A DNA stretch of 64,000 bases. Source: Malurus cyaneus samueli (lineage: Eukaryota > Chordata > Aves > Passeriformes > Maluridae). Under the pieces are notes generated by a model. It saw only the letters and a list, made by a program, of their open reading frames with translations, made no database searches and was not told where the DNA came from. Shown piece by piece: positions 24,401 through 37,080 of this stretch (positions within the stretch are counted from its first letter, which is position 1; the number at the start of each line of letters is the position of its first letter). The position numbers were made by a program, and so were the translations under genes. Location of the stretch: NCBI GenBank assembly GCA_009741485.1, contig CM019215.1, forward strand, positions 73,909,735 to 73,973,734, written 5' to 3'.

Positions 24401-26270
24401 TTTCTCTTGTGCTCTGTGGTTTTCAGGAGAAATGTGGGAGAGTGGGCACTGCAAGTTCTTGTGTTGTTTTGAAAAAACTTTTTGTCTGGATCCCAAGAAG
24501 CAATGTCTGGAATATTTCTGTTTATTGTCTGTGAGAGGCACAGGAAATAGGAAAGGCCAACTAAATTATAACAGCCAGCAAACTCTTCTGAAGTAAGGGA
24601 AAATTTAGGAGTGACAGAACTGGGCCTTGCTGCCCACTGGGTCTGTGTTGCACATTCCTCATAAATCTAGTGACAGAACTGGATCAAGGCTCCTTCATTC
24701 CAGAACAGCAGAGAGGGAATGAAGCTATAGTTTCAGAGCCAGTTTATCAACTAGGAAAGGGAGAAACCTTTACTTCTCTTTGCCCAAATCTCCACAATCT
24801 GTAGGTGAGTTCTCAAGAAGGTACCAGAGCTGCAGAAAAACTTGTAGGCAGAGTTTTCTCCCACTTTCACTTGGAATGAATGGTCATTTTTTTCTTGTGC
24901 TAGTCAGTGTTGCGGATGACAGTGGAAGATGCTAAGGACAGACATTCTAAGTGAGGAAATTGATGTAAAATACTGGACAATCCTCTGCTGTCTCAGTTAA
25001 TTGGGAATCTGCAGTCTTGGTGAAAGTTCTCCTATGCTGCTGTAAAGATAAGTGATCTACCAAGTTCACAAGTCCTCTCACCTCAAGGCAAATTTGTTTG
25101 CATTTTCAGCCTTCTATTTTCTTGCAGCCTAAACTGTCCAATTTTTAAGTTAACCAGATGTGTGAAAAAAATTAGATCTGGGCATTTGGCCATAATAAAC
25201 AAACTAGAATTGCTGTTTCTTTGAATGTTTAATGGCAATAAGATAAATTGTTGCGAAGTACTTTATGCTTCATCCATAGCAAAGTACTAACTTTATCTTA
25301 AAATGTTGTTTGCACGTGTGTGATATAAAAATGCCATTTAGACTTGAACTTTTAAAATTTTGGTTGATTCTGAACTTAAATGGTGATTGATTCCTTGGGA
25401 TTCATTGGCATGCCTTCTGCTAACCCAAGATATGTCCCTGACCTGTGAGTTTGCTGCTGCGGGACTGCTTGCCTTCCTGTAATGTGGCATCTGAGGGTTT
25501 GTCCTTTAGAGCAGGACTTTTTTTTTGTATGGGTTCTCATTGCAGAGGGACCCTTCATGTTGTGCTGGTGTATTTATGTCAGGGAGTAAAATGCTTTGCT
25601 TTGATCCTAAGAAATGTTGTATATTGTTTGTGTAGGTGATGGTCAGCTCTCCAGGCTGAGAGCGCAGGGTTTGCACAATGTTTTCTGAGTGTCCCCAATG
25701 ATTTAAATTAAAATCTAAATGACAATTATCAGCAGTGGCAGAAGTAGGAGTTGGAAGAAAAGGGCTACATGGGCAAAATTTCTTTATCTAAAAATGCTCT
25801 TGGGAGTATCTTTGCATAGAATCCAAAATACATGAACTGGTGGAAATGAGACTGTTCTAGCCTGGTGTCCTGTCCTTTGCAATAATCCTTAGTAACTTAT
25901 GAACAAAGAATAGTCAAATGGAATCATGTGAAGAGTTAACAGACAGAGCCTGTAAGCTAGAATTGTCTGGTTTAGGAGTGTGACTGGTATCTGAAACATT
26001 AATGAGAGATAAGTGGGTGCTCTTTTCTTGTTAGGTCTTCACTGCTCCTTATTTGAAATATTACAATTTTCCTGACTACAGTCATCAGTCGAAGTGAAAA
26101 GCTTCAGTCATATTTTGTGTTTAAAAATGAAATTCTGCAAATTGTGATCATTCATCACTACAGTTTAGCTAAAACCATTTGTTTCTGACATGCTGTGGTT
26201 GAGCCTCGGAGCAGAGGCAATGTGAGAAGTTTCATTAGAGTGAGTGAGTATTTTTTCCTTGCTGTTTAGT

Positions 26271-26640
26271 GACAGAATGGGCTGAGTTGGAATAAACCTT
26301 AAAGATCATCCAGTTCCAACCCCTCTGCCATGGGCAGGGTCACCTGATTGATCAGAGCTCCATCTAACCTTCCCTTGAACACTTCCAGGGATGGGGCATC
26401 CACAACTTCTCTGGGCAACCTTACCACCCCCACAGCATAGAATTTTTTCCTAATATCTAACTACTCCCAGTTTGAAACCATTTCTCCTTGTCCTGTCACT
26501 ACATGCCTTTGTAAAAATTTCTCTCCAGCTTTTTTGCAGACCCCCTTCAGGTACTGAAAGGCCACACCTAGGTCATCCAAAGTGTTCTCTCTTCCAGTGG
26601 GAACAAACTGTATTCCCTCTTCATTTGATGGGTAGACTGT
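26271..26640 (-). mobile_element. CR1 LINE fragment, 3' end, minus orientation
   Basis: Recognisable reverse-complement CR1 landmarks include CTTAAAGATCATCCAGTTCC, CCATGGGCAGGG, AACACTTCCAGGGATGGGGC, CATCCACAACTTCTCTGGGC and CTTGTCCTGTCACTACATGC. The section from about 26580 to 26640 is much more diverged, so the right edge is uncertain. The copy is 5'-truncated and non-coding. Confidence 0.93.
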
Positions 26641-28576
26641 TGGATAGATAAAGCTGCTTTTCTAGCCCTATTCCAATAGTGCAGCCTTGCTGAGTGACAA
26701 TGTATTAACCTACTTGTGTGTTCTACTCCTCTCATAATGACAAAATTAATTGAAGCTCCATCAATTTGCATTGAAGTGTGAAGGACCATTCTAGGGTTTT
26801 GGAAATGGAGGTTTGTCGCATGTATAGTACATCTCTAACTATTGGATTTATGGACCATAAGAAATAAAGCTGCCTTTTTCCAAGTTTTCTATTTTTCCTG
26901 CATAGGCATTTTTATTGTTCATCTGTTTTCAATAGCTCTCAATAAGGGATGGGTTTTATAATCATTTTTACAGTAAAATCTTTGAAGCATATAGTTGTTT
27001 GAGTTCATCTTACCCTGAAATAGCTTTTTCTGAAATACTTTGCTTGTATCACACGGGACTGCTGTAGCTCCAAGCCCTGACTTGGACTTGGTGGGTCCAA
27101 GTGGGAGAGCTCTCACTGAGGCTGCCTGTGAGTCTAAGCATCTGTTTGGATGCAGAAAGTATCCTTGTTCTTTTAGAAGTCTCTATTTGAGAATCATGAG
27201 ACTACCTCTAAACTGAGGGTGAACCTAGAGTGAGAGCTGATTTACCTGCTGGGTATATCTGTAAACCCCTTTAGTTTTATTTTGGTTTATACAGAAAAAA
27301 GAGGAAGCATTTTCAAATGTAGTCTTAAATAGTGTCCTCAGATCAGGTAAAGTACCATTGGAGGATCCATTTGTTGCTGGTGTAATTGTCTAAACTGTGA
27401 TCCTCATCCATGCAGAAGCTTTGCATGGGAAGAAATTCTGTTGCTAATGGACATTGCTACTTCAAATTTCTGAAGCTGGTCTGGTCTGTGGATTTCAAAT
27501 AACTTGTGCAGGATTCCTTTATGGACTTGAAGCCATTCCAGGGGTTTAAAAAAAGAATAGAATTGTGGTGTCTGTTTCCTCCTTGGTAAGGAGAGAAGAC
27601 AGGCAAATGGACACATTTACTGTCTGTGATTATTGGCAGAATCCTGCAAAAAGCAGATTTTGTAGCTTGACAACAGCTGTGACTCAAAGCTGCCTAACTT
27701 GCTTGTCTCTGTTTGTAATTATCTAATCCTGCTTAGGCTTTCTTTCCTGAATACTGGGTTTTATATGGTGAGCATTTCCTGCAGTGGAGGACTAATACAG
27801 ACTGAGGGCCTTTTGCTTCACAAGGTAGGATGCTACAAATCTCTCGTAGTAATGGCTTGATTTCTTCGGATTTGTTCTTTAGGTCATTATTGCTCTTTAG
27901 GCCTGACGAGGATTGTTGCTCTCTTCTGGTCCATGCTCTTAAAAGAAGAACACTAAGTATTCTAAATATTTGAGTTACTTTACTAAAAGCTGAATACTGT
28001 CAGCATCTGCTGCTCTTTCTCAAGGAGAATTCTTGTTTCCAGCCTGTTTGTTCATGTTTTGTGTCTCCTGGCATTAACAGCTTCCGTAACTGGGTATCAG
28101 ATACCAGCAGGCGTGTCAGCAGAGCTCTGCTCCCACGTCAGGGAACCAGAGTTAATGTTCTGCATCAAATGGAGAAACCTGGGCCTGGAGACACTGACTG
28201 TTCAACTTGAACTGGCAAACAGCTGTAGAAGGTGGTTCAAATGGGGGGAAATCTGCTTCAGGGAAACTTGTTCAGGATAAGGAGAGAGAAAACTCAGGCC
28301 TGAGAAGTTTTTCATCTGTGTGTGTTGAATTTTAGGTATGCTATTGATTTTGTAGCTCTGGACATACAGAAGCAATCCAACTACTTTTTAATTAAATGCC
28401 TGCCTTTATTAAAAGCTAAAGTACTTGCATGATTTACCAGTCACTGATGGATTCATGTAGAAAATGAAGTTTTATTAAAAGCCTTTATGAGAATTGCCAG
28501 GGTAAGTTCCAAAAATGTAATGGTGAGATGTGGTTCTCGCTTCATAGATAAATCCAAAAATTGTTAAGAAGCAATT

Positions 28577-28970
28577 AGAGGAGGGACTGAGGTCACTTAG
28601 TCTGTTCAGTCTGGAGGAGGCTGAGGGGAGACCTCAGTGCAGTTACAGCTTCCTTGTGAGAGGAGAGGAGGGGCTGACATGGATCTCTTCTCTGTTATGA
28701 CCAGTGACAGGACGTGAGAGAGTGATCTGAAGTTGTGTCAGGCGAGGTTTAGGGTGGATATTGGAAAAGATTTTTCACCCAGAGGGTGTTTGGGCACTGG
28801 AACAGGCTCCATAGGGAAGTGGTCACAGCACCATCCTGACAGAGTGCAAGAAGCATTGGAAAATAGTCAAGCATATGGAGTGATTCTTGAGGGGGTCATG
28901 TGCAGGGCCAGGAGATGGACTGATGATCCTTATGGTCCGTCTCAGCCCAGGATACTCTGTGATCCTGTAG
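28577..28970 (+). mobile_element. CR1 LINE fragment, 3' end, plus orientation
   Basis: The block runs in the sense direction. It starts with TTCAGTCTGGAGGAGGCTGA, continues with GGGGAGACCTCAGTGCAG, GACCAGTGACAGGACG, TTTTTCACCCAGAGGGTG, CACTGGAACAGGCTCC and GGGAAGTGGTCACAGCACC, and ends with CTCTGTGATCCTGTAG. That end resembles the ATTCTRTG-type 3' terminus of CR1. The sequence corresponds to the last codons of ORF2 and the 3' untranslated region, with stops and frameshifts throughout. Confidence 0.93.
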
Positions 28971-29420
28971 AATATGGAAAATGACAGCCTAAAGGAGCAG
29001 TGTGGCTAGGTCTTCAAAAATCTTTTCAAGCAAGCATTCAGACTTCCTGCCATGAGAAAAACAAGGTAAATTTTTCTTTTAAAACAAAGAAAATCATGCA
29101 GGTTTTTTTGTTCTGTTTTCTGCTCAGTTATGGCTTCTGTTAGAGGGTCCATGCTTGGAGGTTGCTTTTGTTAGGAATTTTTTGTTTCTGTTGATATTCT
29201 TGTCTAAATCATCTATAGCAGGCACAGGACCTGGAAGCTTAAGCAATCTTCCTTGGCGTTTTAAGACCTGTGCTATTCAAGCTGACAGCAGTCTGTGTTA
29301 AGTCCTGACAGTAATTTGTTGTCATTCCAAGGAATTTGCTTATTCAGTTGTGCAACTGACCAACACATCAAATGTCTAGTTGTCGTGGTTGCCTCTTGTT
29401 TAAATATTTTGGGTTTGCCT

Positions 29421-30013
29421 GAAGATGGCTGGGAAGGCCAAGAGCCCTCTGCCCTGTGTCATCAATAGAGTGGCAGCAGGACAGGGCAGTGACCATCCCC
29501 CTGGCACTGGAGAGGTGACACCTCTGTGTCGAGTTTTGGGTCCCTCACAACAGGAAAGACACTGGAGAGGGTCCAGAGAAGGGCAGCAGAGCTGGTGAAG
29601 GGTCTGGAGCACAAGTCCTATGAGGAGCAGCTGAGGGAGCTGGGGATGTTTAGGCTGAAGAGAAGGAGGCTCAGAGGGGACCTCACCACTCTACAGCTGC
29701 CTGAAAGGAGGGTAGAGAAACATGGGTTTTGGTCTCTTCTCCCAGGTAACAAGTGACAGTACAAGAGGAAATTATCTCAAGTTGTGCCAGGGGAGGCTTA
29801 GATTATATATTAGACAAAATTTCTTCATAGAAAAGGTTGTTCAGCATTGGAATAGTCAAGTGGTTGAGTCTTTATCCCTGGAGGAATTTAAAAGACATGT
29901 AGAAGTGGCACTTGGGGACATGTTTTAGTACTAGGCTTGGCTGTGTTAGGTTCATGTTTGGAGTTGATCATCTTAAAGGTCTTTTCCAGTCTAAATAATT
30001 AGATGATTCTGTG
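29421..30013 (+). mobile_element. CR1 LINE fragment with ORF2 C-terminal remnant, plus orientation
   Basis: At 29526-29756 one frame still reads [27 protein letters not shown] and RRLRGDL, the hallmark C-terminal sequence of CR1 ORF2. A shifted frame at 29722-29928 continues with the STRGN, RQNFF, HWN and VESLSLEEFKRH segments, so the coding remnant is broken by a frameshift near 29705-29722. The 3' end has CTTAAAGGTCTTTTCCAGTC and finishes with GATTCTGTG. The copy is about 590 bases, 5'-truncated, and appears the least decayed CR1 copy in the window. Confidence 0.95.
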
Positions 30014-32876
30014 TTGATATGGAAAACTACATGGACCCTGGTATTTTACCAATGCAATGAAGAGCTGCATCTTATGTTTTTCTGACAGCAGTCAGAATAG
30101 TTGCAGGGAACACATGGTATTAACTGTACAGGTCTCCTTGGGTAGCTTTTAATGCAAGTAGTGTTGCTGAGCTTCTAAGGGTATGTAGACTGTGAAGGGG
30201 TTAGTAATGCTAATTCTCACAATAATTTGCGTATAGTAACCCAATTTAAAAGGTCTGGTTAAAAGATGCTATCCTTTAAAATAAATAGTAAACCTTTGAA
30301 ATGAAGGAAATATAAGCATATATGTTCTTAATGTTAAAAATAAAATTTGACATTGGAATGCAGACAGCCATTGTGACTGGTTCTGGGTGTTGGTGAGCCA
30401 GGGGAGGAATGTGTGACATTAAGCATACTGTAACTCATTATGCGGTTGTAGTTAGAACTTTCAATGGTTCTCTAAGAATTCTGACTCAACTGTATGTACG
30501 AATCAAAAGATTATACCTGGTAGCCAAACAATTCATATCATTCATCAAAACATATGTAGTTAAAAAAACCTTTTGATTGAAGGAGATTGAGAGGAGGATC
30601 TTTCTGAGATGAGATCTGATACCTGTGCCTTGCTGGCCCTAAGTCATGTAGGTTTTTGTGTAAGCAAATGTGTTTCTCTGTTTAATTCAGGTGTTTTCTG
30701 TCTTGCCTGCCACACTATTTCTCTCTACCCTACACGTAGCAGGTTAGTAGTGATGTTTGGTGGAAACACATTCCAGAAGTCTCATCTAAAATGTGGTGTA
30801 CAGAAGCAAGTGTTTGCTGAAGGTCATCAGGGCACCTTTGCCTCTTGCTTGGGTAGAATGGAAATTTCTGGTCTGATGATCCAGGAATACAATTTGCATC
30901 ATTTTCAAACAGATGGTGAAAATAATCTGCTGTTATTAATTGTGACAGGAGTAATTGCATTCATAATGCATATCAGCTTTCAAGGTGTCTTTAGTTCAGT
31001 GGTGTTTTGAAATCATTGCAGTCATATGAATTTTGGCAGCCTCTAGGTAGTAGGGTTTTTGTGGAGAATTTTAGCGTCTACTTGTTAAAAATGTCTGTCT
31101 CTTCAGAGTTAAAATGACTATGCATATAAGAACTTAAAATCTGGTGTGTCACATCAGATTAAATTTTAAATTTAGGGTTTGCTACCATATTTTAGAAAAA
31201 TACAACCTTGGCATGAGAACAATTCATGCTGCAGATATTGTGTACAGTAGAGAAACTTTTAAAAGCTTCCAAATTCCCATAAATTTTTGTTTGAACATGC
31301 AGTGTGCTTGACAGTCCAACCTCACATCTTTTCTATATGATACTTTGGAAACTGCTCAATTTAGTGGGCTCTCATGGCCAAGCATACAAAGCTTTTTATA
31401 TATTTGGGGCACTACAGGGCTTGTGTGCTGTGGTCAGGTATTCTTAAAAGCATGGGTAAGCCTTAAAGCAAGTAGCTTGTTTTTCATAGCATTTCAGTTA
31501 TTTTAGCTGCAGGTATTGTTGTTGTTAGTTTGTGGGTTTTCTTTTAGTTGCTGGGATTTGTTTGGGTGCTTTTTTTTGTGCTTAGCTTTCAATTTTTACA
31601 TATGCAAGTATAAATCTTAGTTGACTAACTTAGAAGTTTGAGCTCATTTTTATGGGTTTGGACAATAAATCAGCCATATGAGTCTTTACTTGACCCTGTG
31701 TTCTTGGTCTGCGTGGCAACTGTTCTGTTTTGTTTTGTTTTTTTTCTTAATTTTGTAAAGGGAGAGGAGACCTTTTAGAATGTTTTTGTCACATTTGATG
31801 TCTTTTCTCTCCAAATACTATTAAAGAAAGTTTAATGTTTGACAGTTGACAGATAGGAAACTGTAAGGTTTTGTAATGCTCGTGGTAATGGTTGTCATTA
31901 TGTTGAACATGATGCTGCTGGGTTATGTTTTCAAGCTTTCTCAAGCTGAATGTTAGTGTTAAAACTATACCAAAAGCAAGCATACGTCGGCTTTAGTTCC
32001 TTACTGAAAGGCAACTCTGCCTTGAATTTGTTTAATGCTCAGAAAGGAAGTGCTTTTTCCCAAGGGCAGTGTCTTCTTCTGGACAGGACCTGCAGTCTTA
32101 CTGCAGCTTTTTGCTGCCTCACCTCCTTTTCCCCTACAGCCAGTAGTCCTGGCAAGCCTGTCTCCTGAAATGAGATGTCTTTGGGTGAACAAAACCGTGG
32201 TTGATCTGAAGAGCATAAAGCAAGGTGTTTCCAGGGGGAAATACCACAATGGAGATGTCACGGAGACCTGTCTTGTCTCACATTTTCATTATTGACTTTG
32301 AATCAGCATGTGTGAAAGGATGGGAAACATCCTTACTGCAAAAGGACCATAACAGGATATGTTGACAGAACTTTGTGAGGTGGTAAAAGAAGAAATGGCA
32401 TGAATTCACTGGTGCAAAATGCTGAGCAGTGCAGAGAGGAGACCATGACAGTAAAATTTTTATCAGGCATCTCATTGATTGGTGGCAGCTGAAGAGAGGG
32501 ATCAAGAGTGTTTGAGTCTAAACTGACCATGGACTGTCAGCATGGCATAGCATAGAGACAGGAGAAAGCCTACCTGAGAAAGTATTTGCAGCAAAAGAAT
32601 ACCAGCATCTGTGTAAAAGATCCTATTTGGAGGGCCAGAATGTCAATATTGATCTAAACCAGAACACCTGTTGGAAAATGCTTGGAGAAACTGGGAGTGC
32701 TGTCTTCTGTGTTAGGCTACCTTGAGGCTGTTATGTTCAGGACTGTGAAACTAGAAATGGGTCTTGTTTCCCAAAGGTAGAACAGATGTTCTGGGTGGTT
32801 GTACTTACTGTATGCTTCTGGGGAGTCATCCTTGGTTCCTCTACAAATGCTCAGGGCATTATAAATCTCTGATAAA

Positions 32877-32912
32877 TTAAAAAAAAAACCAAAAAACAAA
32901 AACCAAAAAAAC
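32877..32912. repeat. A-rich simple repeat
   Basis: A runs separated by CC or C (AAACCAAAAAAC type) form a degenerate poly-A-like simple repeat in intron 1. Confidence 0.8.
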
Positions 32913-35900
32913 CTACAAGTTAAAATGCTTGAATGTAGTTTTGAAATTATCTTTTAAGCCTGTCAACAGAGGAGTGAATTCTATATTAAAACAAGAGTTC
33001 TTGAAGCTGTTGAATTTGTCCTGACCTTTTTCTGTAACATCAGGAAAATGTTACTTTCTAGGATAAAAAAAACCTAGAAAATGCAGACCATCATGCTTGC
33101 TATTTTATTGTCATCCTGTTAGACCTTACATTTGTAAGTGTCTGGGTAAATATGGTGGCCTGGCTACTCTGTGGACCTTTCTTCATGGGAGAAAAAAAAT
33201 CAGGAAGAATCCCAGTCACCTTCTCTTAACACTGTCTATACGGCTTTGGTCAACTTTGGTTTTCCCTGTTCCTGGAAAATGTGAGTGGTTTTCATATTCC
33301 TGAGTGTAGACCACCCCATTTAGCCTGATTTTAGGTATCTGGCGATGTGAAATGTTGTATTCCTGGTAGATTGGGACTGCTTACAAAGTAGGCACTGGGC
33401 CATAGGGGAAGTGCTGCTATGAAGCACATCATCAGGCCTCTGTGTCTCTTTGTCTGCTCTGCTGTGAGCTTTGCTTCAGAAAACGGCTGTTTAATTAAAT
33501 GCCAGGACTCTTGCCAAATTCCAGCATGATGTAATTAAAATATTCTCCACAGGCAAGCTCTGACCCAGCATTCAGTGTGGATCAGAAACTTGATGCACCC
33601 TGGGGATCACGCTCTCCGGAGGGTATTGAACAGAGTTTGAACAGAGACCAAAAGGGGATGAGCAGATGGGCAGCAAATGAGCTCATCTGCAGCACTGTAA
33701 GGTTTTCAGTGAGCTGCATCTTTTCCTCCTGCTTGTGCAGAAGGAGTATGCAGCTATTTCCAAGCACAGCTCAGTCATCTGTCACTTACTGATACTTGTG
33801 AGGATTTTTACAATGTTGTTATGGAAGTTTGTCTACTTCAGTGCACTGTATCAGTGCAGACTTGTTAGATGAAGAGTGACATGACCACCTACTTTATCCC
33901 CCTAGTTTTTACAACTTTTTAAAAATAATAAATCATTGTGGAAGATCGTCTGTGTCGTGACCTTGCATTCCTTTGCAGGGATCCTGTTATATGTCACTTG
34001 GCAGTTTGTTTTACCCACTGTGGTGGGTACTTGATCAACTTGCAGAGTTTTTATTCTCTGCTTTTCTTTTCAGTGAAAATTAGAAGATTAACTGCTTGCT
34101 CTTGCCAAGAATAGAAGTAGATTTCCTTGCAGTCTTCCAGAATTGAAACATTGGTTGTTCCTGCTGCTGGACTGCAGCAATAAAAGAAAATTCCAGTCTT
34201 CCAGAGCTTATCTATTTTGTTGAAAGAGTCAGATGGATATATAAAGGCAGATGTGAGGATGCAACTAGTATTTAATACTAGTTGTCGTGATAGGTATTTG
34301 CCTACCCACCAGTAGACTGCTTAAATCATGGAGAGCTTCATCTGAGAGACTAAAGGAGGGCAGCATTTAAAGTGATTTCATGAGCTTGAAGAGCACATTG
34401 GGAAAGTACCTGTGGATATTCCTAGAGTTGATGGAATGAAAGGGGCTGTGATGGAAGAGCTGTTTGGCTGCTTTGTTTTCAGTTGGCAGGACAGGATACA
34501 GTAAATGGTGAATAAATCTGAATCCAACAGTACCTCCCTTGCGTCAGGTACGGTCTGTGGATAGTTTTTGTTGTCTCAGTTTTTAAAAGAGCAGTGCACA
34601 CAATCCAAGTTCTCACCATAAGGTGCCTGTTTTGGAAAGGGAGATTGTCAAAATGCCTAAGAAAGGTTATTCTGCACTGTTGCAAGCTAGTGGAGTGGGA
34701 TAGTGGCAACTGAGGCTGTGATTTATTTATCCTTTTGAAATAGGGGTAGTCTTATAAAGTGAAAAATTACCCTGGCCATCGATTGAGAATTTTGTGATTA
34801 TTCCCTCAAAGACAAATGTTCCTTTTCAAAGAGGTATTTATTAATAGTTGCTACATGATTTTAAGGTAAGAGAGAATGAAAAGGGTGTGAAAGTAGTCCT
34901 TTTTGAGAGGTGTGCTTTTCTTCAGTCAGATGTCATAGCTGTGCCAAAAAGGCGTCTGTTGTCTGGCGTTGTCTGCAGAGCTCGGAGATAGATCAAGCTT
35001 TCTGTCTGACCTAGAACAGTGGACACATGCTCAGTATCCATCTCTTCCTTTGTGTGCCAAAACCACTTTGGCAAACATTCTTTTATAGTTAAGTATACTT
35101 TAAAATGCTTTAGGTATCAGATTCAAATTGTATTTTGTTATTTATGAGTGGACTGACTTATTAAAGATATTTGTCATTAATAAATGCCTCTGTCTGCTTT
35201 TGGTAGCTATTGATTTTTTTATTTTTTTTTCAGAGGTGTAGTATAATCATTCAGTAGTATAAATATCTGTTCCACACTGATGGAAGCCTGGGAAGTTTTT
35301 TAGAAAATATTTATATTATCTTACCTCTGCTACTGAACATTTCAGGTATAATCATGCTTGTTTTCTGACATAGACATAGGACAAGTTTCTCTTGTGTTCT
35401 CCACTTCTCTGGCTTTTTGTGTTAGACCAATGGTTTAGCTCACAGGCTTTACCCTGAATAACGTAGTGGAGAATGAGATAAATCAGCAAAACTTCTAACT
35501 GGATTGGACAAGCACTTTTGCTCCTGTTGTCATGGCACAGATAGTTTCTGAAGACTAAATTCAAAGAGGAGTAAGTCAGGTTTTTGGCATGGCATGGTGT
35601 ATTTCTCAAACTGTGTTTTTTTAGTGGCATTTAGTTAAAACACATGTTAGAAAAAGAATCATGTGAGTCGTTAGCAGGTCTCTTCAGTGTAGTTAGCAAA
35701 GGATAAGCTGTCCTTTTTAAGGATATTGTGGAAATGAGCACTGGAGCAAGCTTCCTGCACCTGTGGCTCTTTGACATCAACTGTTTTGATCTGGTAAGTA
35801 GCCATGGACATGCCAAGACCGGAGAGGTGCAGGTGTTTCCCTCTGGCTCATGTAAACTCTCTGCTTCCCTGGAAGTAAAATGCAGCTTGCTATTGCCTAC

Positions 35901-36920
35901 AACTACAAAAGTAGCTGCTTAGCAGTTAAGGAAGTGCTTGGGTGTGAAAGGTGCCAAATGGCATTCGACAGAGATTTTCAAAGAGGATGGAATGGAGGAA
36001 ATGCACAACTGTTGTCAGTTCCCAGGACATGACCGCTCTGCTCCATGCTCTACTTCTGCATGTAAAAGTCCAGACTTGCTGTGTCTGCTCTGCTAGCAAA
36101 AATGTACTCATGTGATTGTAAATTTTATTGAATTTGCTTGCTAGAAATCATCAGAGAGGTTAGAGCAAATGCAGGACGATGCAAGCTAAATCCCAAGTGG
36201 CTAAATTGTTGAGCATCTCTTCACACTTGAAAGACACTTTGAGAATGTTTCTTGTCAGACAGATTGCGGTCAAGGAGTTGGAACAGTTCTCACAGAAATG
36301 AGTTAGTGGTGGTGACTGCTTTCAGCAAAATGAAGCTAACCAGAGACTGAAAGAACTGGGAAAAGTTGACTTGTATTGTCCAGTGGCAAAGCTATTTGCT
36401 TATATTTGGCTACTCTTGCCTGTGAGGTCTGCCAAAAAAAGGCTGCTCTCCTGGGTGTAGCTCGGTTTGATTCGGTTCATCAGGCACATCTTTCAAATAA
36501 GGAGGAGTAGGGTCCACTCCTTCAGTGGAGCCAGTTGGGCCACAGTCCTTCATTACACTGCAGAGGCATCTTAGCTGGTTTTGGGATGATACAAAAACCA
36601 TTAAAATGTGTAACTGACTGGAAGTTTATGCAAGGAGAGAAACAGAGGTATCTTGTAGATAGCATGCTTGAACCTTATCCTTTTGACCACAGAGCCTGGT
36701 CTGTGTTTACCATTAGCCTCAGCCCATCTGACATCCCCATTTGGATTTCTAGTTTCCTTATCACGTTACCAGCATGATTTTTGACAGCAGCTTTTGTATA
36801 ATAAGCTATTTTTTCTGTAATAACTGCTCTTGGATTGCCATAGGCAATTGTACCACCTTATATGCTTTCTCTCAACTTTGAACAATTACCTCAGTTACTA
36901 CAAATCTTAATAATGGTTGA

Positions 36921-37080
36921 ATGGTTGTTTGGTTGTGGATTTTGTGGTATTTTAGCTTTTTGTTGTTTTTATTTTTCTGTTTGGTTTTGGGTTTTGTTTG
37001 TGGGGTTTTTTTTGTTTGTTTGTTTTTGTTTGTTTTGGGGTATTAGTTTTGGATTCTTATTTGTTTTGTTTTTGGTTGGG
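36921..37080. repeat. T/G-rich simple repeat
   Basis: About 160 bases of irregular GTTT, GGTTTTG and GTTTTT units on the + strand contain almost no C. The hydrophobic open frame across it (poly Phe/Leu/Cys) is a by-product of this composition. Confidence 0.8.
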
